Shown here one piece after another: positions 53,924 through 62,809 of a DNA stretch of 64,000 bases (within the stretch, counting starts at the first letter, position 1; every line of letters starts with the position of its first letter). The DNA is taken from contig NC_013922.1 of assembly GCF_000025625.1 (NCBI RefSeq), forward strand, positions 2,604,001 to 2,668,000, read 5' to 3'. The notes beneath the pieces were generated by a model, which saw only the letters and a list, made by a program, of their open reading frames with translations, ran no database searches and had not been told where the DNA came from. A program made the position numbers and the translations under genes. The stretch is from Natrialba magadii ATCC 43099 (GTDB taxonomy: Archaea; Halobacteriota; Halobacteria; Halobacteriales; Natrialbaceae).

Positions 53924-54636
53924 TGATCGATCTCGATATCGACATGCGGCAGTACGATTGCCCGTTCATCGACACGACCGATGACGTCGATATCGCCTTC
54001 TCGGCCGTCCAGTGGCAACTCGACACTGACGACGAAACACTCGAAACACGACTCATTGCACGGGGCGATTCGGTAGGTGCACTCGAGAACGGATTGCACA
54101 CGCTCCGCAATCACTCGAACATGACCGACTGTTACGTCCTCTCGAAGCGGGGGAACGTCGCCCAGATTGGGACGACCATCGAAGAGACGAACGCGATGCG
54201 GACGATCCAGCGAAACGGCGGCTACATTACCGGTCCGTTCCAGATCGAAAACGGCCGCGAACACTGGCGCGTCGGGTTCGACAGTGACGAGGACGAGGAC
54301 CACACGCTCGCCGAACTCGAGCGACACAACGAGTTCAACGTCGAGGACCGAGATCAGTTCGGCCCGGCGGCACTGTTCGATCTCCTCGATAACTCGAGTA
54401 GTGCGATGCGATTGCTCGAGGGCTGTCGGTCACTGACCGAGACTGAACGCGAGACGTTCCGGATCGCGTCACAGAACGGGTACTACGAGACGCCGCGCGA
54501 GACGACGCTTGGCGAACTTGCAGATCACTTCGGCATCTCGAAGACGGCGGTTTCGATGAACCTCCGTCGGAGCGAACGGAAGATTCTGCAGGGGGCGCTT
54601 TCGGTTCTGGACGATATCGACGACGAGTCGTTCTGA
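53923..54636 (+). CDS. HTH-10 (Bat-type) transcriptional regulator
   Basis: 237 residues. The C-terminal ~55 residues (LTETERETFRIASQNGYYETPRETTLGELADHFGISKTAVSMNLRRSERKIL) are the HTH-10 domain of the bacterio-opsin activator family, here with AVSMN in the recognition helix. The N-terminal ~170 residues are a beta-rich sensing domain of the haloarchaeal type with no metal motif seen. It diverges from the dehydrogenase/synthetase operon with 148 bases between, and its start is tight against a palindrome, implying autoregulation and control of that operon. Confidence 0.85.
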   Translation: MIDLDIDMRQYDCPFIDTTDDVDIAFSAVQWQLDTDDETLETRLIARGDSVGALENGLHTLRNHSNMTDCYVLSKRGNVAQIGTTIEETNAMRTIQRNGGYITGPFQIENGREHWRVGFDSDEDEDHTLAELERHNEFNVEDRDQFGPAALFDLLDNSSSAMRLLEGCRSLTETERETFRIASQNGYYETPRETTLGELADHFGISKTAVSMNLRRSERKILQGALSVLDDIDDESF

Positions 54637-54981
54637 CAGAGGGCTGTTCTGCTGGCGGGTATTCTGCCGGCCGTTGTTCTGCTAACGGGTTTGTTCTGCG
54701 AGTAAATCGTCTGGCGGAGATTGGTCTGGGAGTGAGCCGTTCTGAACTCGATCTGCCAGGGATGTCGGGACCCAACGACACCACCGACCGTCTACAGTAT
54801 GGCGACAACTGTGGAGCCTGTTTACACAACTGCGTCGGAGGTGCCTCCGTCTCGTCGACGACCTGGAGAGTCGCTCGCGGTCGGCATCTCCCAGTTCTCG
54901 CCGAGCGAATGCGCACGATATGCCAAACCGAGAATATGTGTCTGACGTACGTTTATGTGTCAGGCAACAGGCCTAGAACGT
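54637..54981. other. Intergenic region, 345 bases, with TTCTGC-type repeats
   Basis: No gene is seen. Between 54637 and 54705 imperfect copies of TTCTGC(T/C)(G/A)(G/A)CGG occur three or four times. The promoter of the condensin operon lies at its right end (TTTATG, 54952-54957). Confidence 0.5.
54952..54957 (+). promoter_or_regulatory. Likely TATA box of the smc operon
   Basis: TTTATG about 27 bases before ATG 54982, spacing typical of a leaderless archaeal transcript. It supports that start over the upstream ATG at 54955. Confidence 0.4.
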
Positions 54982-55299
54982 ATGTCGAACAATCGCGTCG
55001 AGCAGCTCGAATCGACGGTCGCCGAACTCGAGTCGACCGTAGAGGGACTGACCGACGAACTCATCGAAGCCAAAGAGCGAATTCGCGTTCTCGAGGCCGA
55101 ACTCGATACGGAGACGCCGACGCGCGTCCCAGAGCGCCGCCAGAACGAGACAGGAACGACCGAGATCGACGAAACGCCTGAAGCTGCACCGGAAGAAGTC
55201 GAAGAAGCGACGGCAGACGCCGACACCGACGCGGCGGAAGACGCCCAGTCCGGTGACGAAGCGGAAGACTCAGGTAGCGACGATATTATTGTCGCATAA
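54982..55299 (+). CDS. Short coiled-coil protein (DUF7518 type) before smc
   Basis: 105 residues. The first ~45 residues form a Leu-heptad coiled coil (VEQLESTVAELESTVEGL). A Thr/Pro linker and a Glu/Asp/Ala tail follow, ending in SDDIIVA. Its place directly before smc recurs in haloarchaea as I recall, so a role in condensin assembly is plausible but unproven. It stops 130 bases before the smc start. Confidence 0.6.
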   Translation: MSNNRVEQLESTVAELESTVEGLTDELIEAKERIRVLEAELDTETPTRVPERRQNETGTTEIDETPEAAPEEVEEATADADTDAAEDAQSGDEAEDSGSDDIIVA

Positions 55300-55429
55300 C
55301 TGCACGGCGTACGGCGTCTCGCAGTCGGAAAGAGGGACCTGAGGCGGCCGCGTGGCGGCCGACTCGTTCGCCAACTCGCTGGTCGACTCCGATTGCGAGC
55401 CCCGACGGCACGGAGGGCCCGGACAACAA

Positions 55430-58400
55430 ATGTATATCAAGGCAGTCGTTCTGGACAAGTTCAAGAGCTTCGGTCGAAAAACGAAGATTCCGTTCTACGA
55501 GGATTTCACCGTCGTTACCGGGCCGAATGGCTCGGGCAAGTCGAACATTATCGACGCCGTCCTCTTCGCGCTCGGACTGGCACGGACCCGCGGCATTCGC
55601 GCGGAGAAACTGACTGATCTCATCTACAACCCCGGCCACGAGGACGGCTCGGACTCTACCGGGCCACGCGAGGCCATCGTCGAAGTCATCCTCGACAACT
55701 CCGACGAGACGCTCTCCCGCTCGCAGGTCGTCAACGCCGCGGGCAGCGAGGACGTCGGCGACGTCGACGAAATCCGAATTCGTCGCCGCGTCAAGGAAAC
55801 AGAGGACAACTACTACTCCTACTACTACCTGAACGACCGCGCGGTCAATCTCTCCGACATTCAGGATCTGCTCGCACAGGCCGGCGTCACCCCGGAAGGT
55901 TACAACGTCGTCATGCAGGGCGACGTGACCGAAATTATCAACATGACGCCCCACGCACGCCGGCAGATCATCGACGAAATCGCCGGCGTCGCCGAGTTCG
56001 ACGCGAAGAAGGAGGACGCCTTCGAGGAACTCGAGATCGTCGAGGAACGCATCGACGAGGCCGAACTGCGTATCGAGGAGAAACGCGACCGCCTCGACCA
56101 GCTCGCAGACGAGCGCCGCCAGGCCATGCGCTACCGGCGGCTCCGCCGCGAGAAGGAGGAGTACGAGGGCTACAAGAAGGCAAGCGAACTCGAGGAGAAA
56201 CGCGCCGAACTCGAGTCGGCCGAGGATTCGGTCGACGACCTCGAGTCCGATCTCGAAGACCTCCAGCGCGAACTCGACGAGCGCCAGGGGAAAGTCGTCC
56301 GGCTACAGGAGGACCTGGAAGATCTGAACGCCGAAATCGAGCGCAAGGGCGAGGACGAACAGCTCCGGATCAAGAGCGAAATCGAGGAGATCAAAGGCGA
56401 CATCTCCCGACTCGAGGACAAGATCGAGGCCAGCGAGGAACAGATCGAGGACGCCGAATCCACGCGCCGCGAGGCGTTCGTCCAGATCGATCGCAAGCAA
56501 GAGACCATCGAGGAACTCGAGGACGAGATGCGCGAGCACAAACTCGAGAAGGCCCAGCTCAAGACGGAAATCCAGGAGCGAAAGACGAAACGGGACGAAC
56601 TCGAGGCCGAAATCGACGCCGTCGACACCGAGTTCGACGAGCTCAAGGCCGATCTCGCGGAGCGAAAGAGCGACCTCGAGGAGGCAAAAACCGAGAAGAA
56701 CGACCGCCAGCGCGAGCAAGACCGCCTGCTCGACGAGGCTCGTCGCCGCTCGAACACGATCAGCGAGAAAGAAAATACGATCGAAGAGCGTCGCAAGGAA
56801 CTACCGGAACTCGAGAACAGACGCAGCGATCTCGAGCGGGAACTCGAGAAGGCCGAGAAGAATCGCGCGAACATCTCGGAAGTCGTCGACGACCTCAAAA
56901 CGGAGAAGCGCCGCACACAGTCCGAGATGGACGAGCTGGACGACAAAATCCAGGCCAAACAGCAGGAGTACGCCGAACTCGAGGCCAACGCGGGCGAGAG
57001 CGGCGACTCCTCGTTCGGTCGCGCGGTGACGACGATCCTGAACTCGGGAATCAACGGCGTTCACGGGGCAGTAGCCCAGCTCGGAACCGTCTCCGGCGAG
57101 TACGCCGTGGCCTGTGAGACGGCCGCCGGCGGTCGACTCGCGAACGTCGTCGTCAACGACGACGTGGTCGGCCAGCAGTGTATCGAGCACCTGAAGTCCA
57201 GAAACGCGGGTCGGGCGACCTTCCTGCCGCTGACGGACATGAGCCAGCGTGGGCTCCCGAACGCGCCGACCGACCCGGGCGTCGTCGACTTCGCGTACAA
57301 CCTCGTCGACTTCGACGACCAGTTCGCCGGCGTCTTCTCGTACGTCCTCGGTGACACCCTCGTCGTCGAGGACATCGAAACCGCCCGGTCGTACATGGGC
57401 GACTACCGGATGGTCACCCTCGACGGCGACCTGGTCGAGAAGAGTGGCGCGATGACCGGCGGCTCCCGGAAGGGGTCGCGCTACTCGTTCACCGGCGGCG
57501 GCGAAGGCCAGTTAGAACGTGTCGCCAAGCAGATTACGGATCTGCAAGAAGAGCGCGAATCGCTCCGTGAGGACCTGCGCAGCGTCGAAGAGCGCCTCGA
57601 CGACGCCCGCGACCGCAAGACCGACGCCGCAGACGAGGTGCGCTCGATCGAGAGCGAACTCGAGTCCCTCGACGAGAAACGCGACGCTATCGAAGACGAG
57701 ATCGAGACACTCGAGCACGAACTCGAGGAGCTCCGCGAGGAGCGCGAGTCGGTCGACGAGCGGATGAACGAGATTGCCGCCGAGATCGACGAGCAGACCC
57801 AGGAGATCGAGGCCATCGAGGCCGACATCGACGAGCTCGAAACCGAGCTCGCAGATTCGAAGATTCCGGAACTCACCGCAGAGATCGAGGAACTCGAGGC
57901 CGAAATCGACGACCGCGAGGACACGATCGCGGATCTCGACGGGAAACTCAACGAACTCGGACTCGAGAAGGAGTACGCAGAAGACGCAATCGAAGACCTC
58001 CACGACGACATCGAAACGGCCCAGAACCGGAAGGCCGAGCACGAAGACCGGATTTCGGAGCACGAGGAGGCAATCGCCGAGAAGCGCGAGACACTCGAGG
58101 CGAAACACGAGGCCGTCGAGGAGCTCGAGGCCGAACTCACCGAGCTGAAGGGCGAGCGCAGCGACCTCAAAGAGGAACTCTCTGCGGCCCGCACGAACCG
58201 CGATCAGCAACAGGACCGCGTCAACGCCGTCGAGAGCAAACTCGAGGACAAACGTGAGCGTGTCACCAGTCTGGAGTGGGAGATCGAGAGCCTCGAAGCC
58301 GAGGTCGGCGACTACGACCCCGAGGACGTGCCCGATCACGAGACCGTCCTCGAGATGATCGACCTCCTGCAGGCCGATATGGAGGCGATGGAACCGGTCA

Positions 58401-58999
58401 ACATGCTCGCGATCGACGAGTACGACGAGGTCCGCAGCGATCTCGACGAACTCGAGGAGGGTCGTGCGACACTCGTCGAAGAAGCGGAGGGGATCCGCGA
58501 CCGGATCGAGCAGTACGAGACCCAGAAGAAGCAGACGTTTATGGACGCCTACACGGCGATCTCCTCGCACTTCACGGAGATTTTCGAGCAGCTTTCGGAG
58601 GGGACCGGCACGCTGCATCTCGAGGACGAGGACGACCCGTTCGAGGGTGGGCTAACGATGAAGGCACAGCCGGGTGACAAACCGATTCAGCGCCTGGATG
58701 CGATGTCTGGTGGCGAGAAGTCCCTGACCGCGCTGGCGTTCATCTTCGCGATCCAGCGGCACAATCCGGCACCGTTCTACGCGCTGGACGAGGTCGACGC
58801 CTTCCTCGATGCGGTCAACGCCGAGCGGATCGGCGAGATGGTCGAGGAACTGGCCGAGCAGGCCCAGTTCGTCGTCGTCTCACACCGCTCGGCGATGCTC
58901 GATCGCTCCCAGCGCGCGATTGGGGTGACGATGCAGGACGACAACGTGAGTGCTGTGACGGGGATCGATTTGAGTGAAGGGGTGCCGGCTGATGACTAG
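55430..58999 (+). CDS. smc: Chromosome segregation ATPase SMC
   Basis: 1189 residues. The N-terminal ATPase has Walker A GPNGSGKSN near residue 31, two long coiled coils (residues ~165-530 and ~690-1030), a hinge domain at ~540-685 (GVHGAVAQLG, GRATFLPLTDM), and the C-terminal ATPase with signature MSGGEK near 1092 and Walker B FYALDEVDAFLD. It forms a dimer that loops and condenses DNA with ScpA. I used ATG 55430 (MYIKAVVLDKF), which matches the family start; the upstream GTG extension was rejected. Its stop overlaps scpA by eight bases. Confidence 0.97.
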   Translation: MYIKAVVLDKFKSFGRKTKIPFYEDFTVVTGPNGSGKSNIIDAVLFALGLARTRGIRAEKLTDLIYNPGHEDGSDSTGPREAIVEVILDNSDETLSRSQVVNAAGSEDVGDVDEIRIRRRVKETEDNYYSYYYLNDRAVNLSDIQDLLAQAGVTPEGYNVVMQGDVTEIINMTPHARRQIIDEIAGVAEFDAKKEDAFEELEIVEERIDEAELRIEEKRDRLDQLADERRQAMRYRRLRREKEEYEGYKKASELEEKRAELESAEDSVDDLESDLEDLQRELDERQGKVVRLQEDLEDLNAEIERKGEDEQLRIKSEIEEIKGDISRLEDKIEASEEQIEDAESTRREAFVQIDRKQETIEELEDEMREHKLEKAQLKTEIQERKTKRDELEAEIDAVDTEFDELKADLAERKSDLEEAKTEKNDRQREQDRLLDEARRRSNTISEKENTIEERRKELPELENRRSDLERELEKAEKNRANISEVVDDLKTEKRRTQSEMDELDDKIQAKQQEYAELEANAGESGDSSFGRAVTTILNSGINGVHGAVAQLGTVSGEYAVACETAAGGRLANVVVNDDVVGQQCIEHLKSRNAGRATFLPLTDMSQRGLPNAPTDPGVVDFAYNLVDFDDQFAGVFSYVLGDTLVVEDIETARSYMGDYRMVTLDGDLVEKSGAMTGGSRKGSRYSFTGGGEGQLERVAKQITDLQEERESLREDLRSVEERLDDARDRKTDAADEVRSIESELESLDEKRDAIEDEIETLEHELEELREERESVDERMNEIAAEIDEQTQEIEAIEADIDELETELADSKIPELTAEIEELEAEIDDREDTIADLDGKLNELGLEKEYAEDAIEDLHDDIETAQNRKAEHEDRISEHEEAIAEKRETLEAKHEAVEELEAELTELKGERSDLKEELSAARTNRDQQQDRVNAVESKLEDKRERVTSLEWEIESLEAEVGDYDPEDVPDHETVLEMIDLLQADMEAMEPVNMLAIDEYDEVRSDLDELEEGRATLVEEAEGIRDRIEQYETQKKQTFMDAYTAISSHFTEIFEQLSEGTGTLHLEDEDDPFEGGLTMKAQPGDKPIQRLDAMSGGEKSLTALAFIFAIQRHNPAPFYALDEVDAFLDAVNAERIGEMVEELAEQAQFVVVSHRSAMLDRSQRAIGVTMQDDNVSAVTGIDLSEGVPADD

Positions 59000-60209
59000 G
59001 GAGGGGCCCGAGGAACCGAAGGTGACGCAGGGGTCCTCCCAAAAACCGAGCGGGGAGCGAAGCGACCCGCGAGAGAGCGAGGAACGTAGTTCCTCGAAAA
59101 GTGCGAGCGGCAACGCCGCGAGCAGGGAGTCGCTACGCGACTCCGAACAATCGAACGGGGTGCGAAGCGACTCGCAAGAGCGCACGGAACTCCGCACCGA
59201 CGGCGGCGACGACATCCCCCTCCAGATCGCCGGCCACGAAGACCGGGAGCGACCGGGAACAGCCAGCGACGAAGAAGATGATAATGATGATGGGACGGTA
59301 CTCGAGTTCGCCGAGTCCGCATCGTCGTCTGAACCGTCGTCTGCGGTGGAAGAGGGAATTGGCGACGGGGATGGCGCGGACGGCGACGACGAAGACGAGG
59401 TCGAACCCGTCGAACTCCTCGTACAGCTCGCCGAGGACGGCGAAATCGACCCCTGGGACATCGACGTTGTCCGGGTGACGGACAAGTTCCTGGCGGCGCT
59501 CGACGACGCCGACCTGCGGACCTCCGGTCGGGCGCTGTTCTACGCGAGCGTTCTGCTGCGGATGAAAAGTGACGAGTTGTTCGCGACGGACGAGCCCGAG
59601 GAAGAGGAACTGCCGCCGTGGGAGGCTCCGTTCGCCGACGACGGGCCGATGGGCCACGGTGGTGGCGCGCCCGACGAGGACGGCACACCCGGGTTCGACC
59701 CCGTCGAAGGCCTCGAAGCCGAGATGGAGCGCCGACTCGAGCGCAAGCACGTCCGCGGAAAGCCAGAGACGCTCGACGAACTGGTTCGGGAACTCCGTAG
59801 CGCAGAGCGTGGCACCTGGTGGAAGGAATCTCGCAGCTACGACACGAGCGATTCCCCACGGGGCTACGACCGCGGGATGCAGGAACTGAGCTACCACTCG
59901 GGCGATGACTTCCGGGTCGACGACGAGCCGACGAGCGACGACGTGACGCATACGACCCACGAGGAGGACATCGAGACGGTGATCGACGACGTCGAAGCCG
60001 TACTCGAGGAACACTACGAGAACGGACGTGATGAAGTGCTGTACGCTGAAATCGACGAAGAAGGTGGCTCGCGTGTGATGACCTATCTCGCGTTGCTCTT
60101 TCTGGCCCACCGCGGTCGCATCACGCTCGAACAGGACGAACTGTTCGGTGACCTCTGGGTTCAGCAGGCGACACCCGAGGCAGAGTCCGAAGAAGCGGTT
60201 GCAGATTGA
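58992..60209 (+). CDS. scpA: Segregation and condensation protein A
   Basis: 405 residues from ATG 58992, inside the smc end. The core is recognised by EPVELLVQLAEDGEIDPWDIDVVRVTDKFL, the N-terminal SMC-contact domain, and a C-terminal winged helix (VMTYLALLFLAHRGRITLEQDELFGDLWV). ScpA is the kleisin that closes the SMC ring. The first ~130 residues are a disordered Ser/Arg/Glu extension, coded by DNA with two palindromes (59078-59144). This extension is unusual and probably derives from an inserted repeat. Middle residues are also acidic and linker-like. No scpB is visible. Confidence 0.88.
   Translation: MTREGPEEPKVTQGSSQKPSGERSDPRESEERSSSKSASGNAASRESLRDSEQSNGVRSDSQERTELRTDGGDDIPLQIAGHEDRERPGTASDEEDDNDDGTVLEFAESASSSEPSSAVEEGIGDGDGADGDDEDEVEPVELLVQLAEDGEIDPWDIDVVRVTDKFLAALDDADLRTSGRALFYASVLLRMKSDELFATDEPEEEELPPWEAPFADDGPMGHGGGAPDEDGTPGFDPVEGLEAEMERRLERKHVRGKPETLDELVRELRSAERGTWWKESRSYDTSDSPRGYDRGMQELSYHSGDDFRVDDEPTSDDVTHTTHEEDIETVIDDVEAVLEEHYENGRDEVLYAEIDEEGGSRVMTYLALLFLAHRGRITLEQDELFGDLWVQQATPEAESEEAVAD
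59041..59190 (+). repeat. Palindromic repeat element embedded in scpA
   Basis: CGAGGAAC-GTA-GTTCCTCG at 59078-59096 and GGAGTCGC-TAC-GCGACTCC at 59126-59144 are perfect 8-3-8 palindromes, set among GAGCGAAGCGA and GCGAGAG words. The element keeps the scpA frame. Repeat DNA of this style occurs in haloarchaeal genomes, by recall. Confidence 0.65.
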
Positions 60210-60246
60210 GCCGGTCTCGAAAAGCGAACCGGGACTGACTGACGGG

Positions 60247-60370
60247 GTTGAATACGATGGCTACTGGCAGCTGTCAGCGACGGAGTTGAATACGATGGCT
60301 ACTGGCAGCTGTCAGCGACGGAGTTGAATACGATGGCTACTGGCAGCTGTCAGCGACGGAGTTGAACACG
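60247..60370 (+). repeat. 38-bp tandem repeat, three units plus 10 bases
   Basis: Units GTTGAATACGATGGCTACTG... start at 60247, 60285 and 60323 and are identical; a partial copy starts at 60361. The repeat fills the convergent gap after scpA and contains a near-palindrome TGGCAGCTGTCA in each unit. Confidence 0.92.
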
Positions 60371-60434
60371 TCGTGACTCGACCTGAAGCCGCGTTTGCGT
60401 CCACACGAGAGTCCGCCAGCTCCACCAGGCCGCC

Positions 60435-61505
60435 TCAGGGAAGGTAGTGTTCCCGATGGACAATCGTCTCGTCACCGTCCTGAGCGATTCTGACGACGAT
60501 TTGGTCGCCCTCAGGATGGTAGGTGACGGTTCCCCAGGAACGAGACCAGCTGCTCCCGACTTCGAAGTGGCCGCCGTCGATCGTGGATTCGGCCCGGACG
60601 GCGTCGGCCTCGATACCGGGCTCGTCCGTGAATTCGACGCGAGCCATCTCGACGTCGTCGAGGTGACCGTGTTCGTCGTCCTGGTCCTCCGGCTGGTCCT
60701 GTTCGTGCTCCCAGTCGATCTCCGCGACGACGTCTTGATCTTCGTCGATGATCTCCTCCTCGAAGGCCTCGGTCGGGTCCTCGGGCGGCTCTTCTTCTTC
60801 GGCCCCCATGAAGAGGAGCCGCCACTCGTCGTCCTCGGTGGCCAGCGCCCAGGTCGTGACCTCGGGCTCCTCCTCGAAGTCGTAGTCGACGCCAACGCTA
60901 TCGTCGTCATCGTCGTCCGCGACGGCTTCCGCTTGCTCGAGCCAGTCCTCGTCGGCCCGGACGAGTGCGAGCTGGTCGTCGGCGAGTTCCGCCTCGAGGT
61001 CGGTTTCCATGAACAAGAACTCGGCGCCCTCGAGTTCGAGCACGTCGTCGACGGTCCCGTCCGCGGTCACGATCTCACCCTCGAACGGGGACGGCACCTC
61101 GCCGTCGCCACCCTGGTATTCCCAGCCGTCTTCCTCCCACTGGGCCGGATTCAAGGGATTCAGGCTGTGCATCACGTCGTCGATCGCCTCGAGGTCGCCC
61201 TCTGCAGCGGCCTCGAAGTAGGCGTCCAGCACGGCGAACAGTTCGTCCTCGAGTTCCTCCTGTTGGGTTTCCTCACTCTCTCTACTCGTGCCGTCGCCGT
61301 TTCCATCGTCCGCGTTGCCGTCATCGTCACTGGAACCGTTGTCGTCGTTGTCATCGCCGCCAGTTGACTGTTCGTCGAGACAGCCGGCCATTGCAATCGT
61401 GGCGACTGCTGCGCCACCAGAGAGGACCGAGCGGCGCGAACGCAGCGTGGGAGTGGTCGATCGGTCGTCGGTACCGCGCGGGGAGTGTGTCGGGCGTTGC
61501 GACAT
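60435..61505 (-). CDS. Hypothetical acidic Tat lipoprotein
   Basis: 356 residues. SRRSVLSGG with lipobox IAMAGC (Cys ~42) gives a Tat lipoprotein. A ~45-residue Asp/Gly/Asn linker follows, then a first NTF2-like region (FAVLDAYFEAAAEGDLEAIDDVMHSLNP) and a second beta-rich half with acidic inserts (DDDDDDS, EEEEPPED). Probably anchored outside the cell. No known function; the NTF2-like call is tentative. Confidence 0.7.
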   Translation of the reverse strand: MSQRPTHSPRGTDDRSTTPTLRSRRSVLSGGAAVATIAMAGCLDEQSTGGDDNDDNGSSDDDGNADDGNGDGTSRESEETQQEELEDELFAVLDAYFEAAAEGDLEAIDDVMHSLNPLNPAQWEEDGWEYQGGDGEVPSPFEGEIVTADGTVDDVLELEGAEFLFMETDLEAELADDQLALVRADEDWLEQAEAVADDDDDDSVGVDYDFEEEPEVTTWALATEDDEWRLLFMGAEEEEPPEDPTEAFEEEIIDEDQDVVAEIDWEHEQDQPEDQDDEHGHLDDVEMARVEFTDEPGIEADAVRAESTIDGGHFEVGSSWSRSWGTVTYHPEGDQIVVRIAQDGDETIVHREHYLP

Positions 61506-61815
61506 AGGTACACGTTCGACGACGACCTCCTTCAGTATTCATCAGTTATCGACTATAGTAATGGTACTTAGATTACTATTGAGACTGTCAGGAGTGTCGA
61601 CACCGGAAACACCTAAACCAATCGACTACAGCCGCTCGTTTCGAGGCGCATGGTCGCCAACCAACCCACCACATCGGTACCAAACGGCCCTAGAGATAGT
61701 CCTCAAAACCTTCCCTGCGGCAGTATCTCTGACGAAAACGTTCCTGCCAGACCCCAATCAAAACTCACAGACCGTCTCGGCGCAATCTTCCTGGGGACTG
61801 TCGCCAATCACCCAC
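61506..61815. other. Intergenic region, 310 bases
   Basis: No gene is seen. A 7-9-7 inverted repeat TAGTAAT...ATTACTA lies at 61556-61578, about 50 bases upstream of the lipoprotein start. The rest is unremarkable. Confidence 0.4.
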
Positions 61816-62676
61816 TCACTCCAGATACTCGCCAACCAGCAGGTCGACCCGCTCGCGCGTTTCGTCCGGAATCGCCTCCGTCGGCGTGTTGATCGTCCCC
61901 TCGAGTGCACTCCAGGCGTCGCTCTCGAAATCCTCGGGCATCGTCCGGATCGCTGCTTCGATCACCGCGTTGATCGACTCCTGGTTGGCCGCAGCGTTCT
62001 CGAGTACCTCCTCGAGTGTGACCTCGCTATCTTGCTTCCAGACGTCGTAGTCGGTGATGCCTGCGATGGTCGCGTAGCTCAGTTCGGCCTCGCGGGCGAG
62101 TTTGGCCTCCGGAATCGTCGTCATGCCGACGACATCCCAGCCCTGGTCGCGGTAAAACTCGCTCTCGGCGCGCGTCGAGTACTGTGGGCCCTCGATGCAG
62201 ACGTAGGTGCCGCCCTGTTCGGTTTTTGTTTCCGCGTCGGTCGCCGCCTCAGCCGCAGACGCGAGGTGGTCGACCATTGCGGGACAGTACGGTTCGGCAA
62301 AGCCCATGTGGACGACGATGCCATCACCGAAGAACGTCGGAGAGCGGTGTTTCGTCCGGTCGAACGTCTGGTCCGGAACGACGAGCGTCTGTGGCGGCAG
62401 GTCCTCGCGCAGACTCCCGACCGCGTTCGTCGAGATGACGCGATCGACGCCGACAGACTTGAGCGCGTAGATGTTCGCGCGGTACTGTGCATCCGTCGGC
62501 GTGTGCTGGTGGTCCTCGCCGTGGCGCGGCAAGAATGCGACCTCGTTGCCGGCGAGTTCGCCGAGCGTTACGTCTTCGCTCGGCTCGCCGTAGGGAGTCG
62601 AGACCGATTCGGTGCGGGTGTTCTCGAGTGGCAGTGCCTCGTAGATGCCGCTGCCGCCGATGACGCCGATAGTCAT
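61816..62676 (-). CDS. mtnP: S-methyl-5'-thioadenosine phosphorylase
   Basis: 286 residues from ATG 62676. It splits methylthioadenosine with phosphate in methionine salvage. GVIGGSGIY at the start, FLPRHGEDHQHTP, TNAVGSLRED, YVCIEGPQYSTRAES and GMTTIPEAKLAREAEL mark the PNP/MTAP family. Asp of GITDYD fits purine selectivity for adenine. ATG 62676 was chosen by the conserved start; upstream codons are unlike protein. It diverges from the MATE gene. Confidence 0.92.
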   Translation of the reverse strand: MTIGVIGGSGIYEALPLENTRTESVSTPYGEPSEDVTLGELAGNEVAFLPRHGEDHQHTPTDAQYRANIYALKSVGVDRVISTNAVGSLREDLPPQTLVVPDQTFDRTKHRSPTFFGDGIVVHMGFAEPYCPAMVDHLASAAEAATDAETKTEQGGTYVCIEGPQYSTRAESEFYRDQGWDVVGMTTIPEAKLAREAELSYATIAGITDYDVWKQDSEVTLEEVLENAAANQESINAVIEAAIRTMPEDFESDAWSALEGTINTPTEAIPDETRERVDLLVGEYLE

Positions 62677-62809
62677 GCTGGCACGTGGTTGGCGAATCAC
62701 TGTAAACGGCCCGGGTTTTCCGGACGGATTCCGTGCGTGTGCGCGAGTCAGTGCAGTACGATACCACATCTCCCAAGTGGTCAAGTACGATGAACGACTG
62801 TGATCTGGT

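Noticed and set aside
55352-55429. GTG-initiated N-terminal extension of SMC
   Set aside because: SMC proteins begin at MYIKAVVLDKF; the extension has no conservation pattern.
60247-60370. CRISPR-like array
   Set aside because: Directly abutting 38-bp units without unique spacers and no cas genes.
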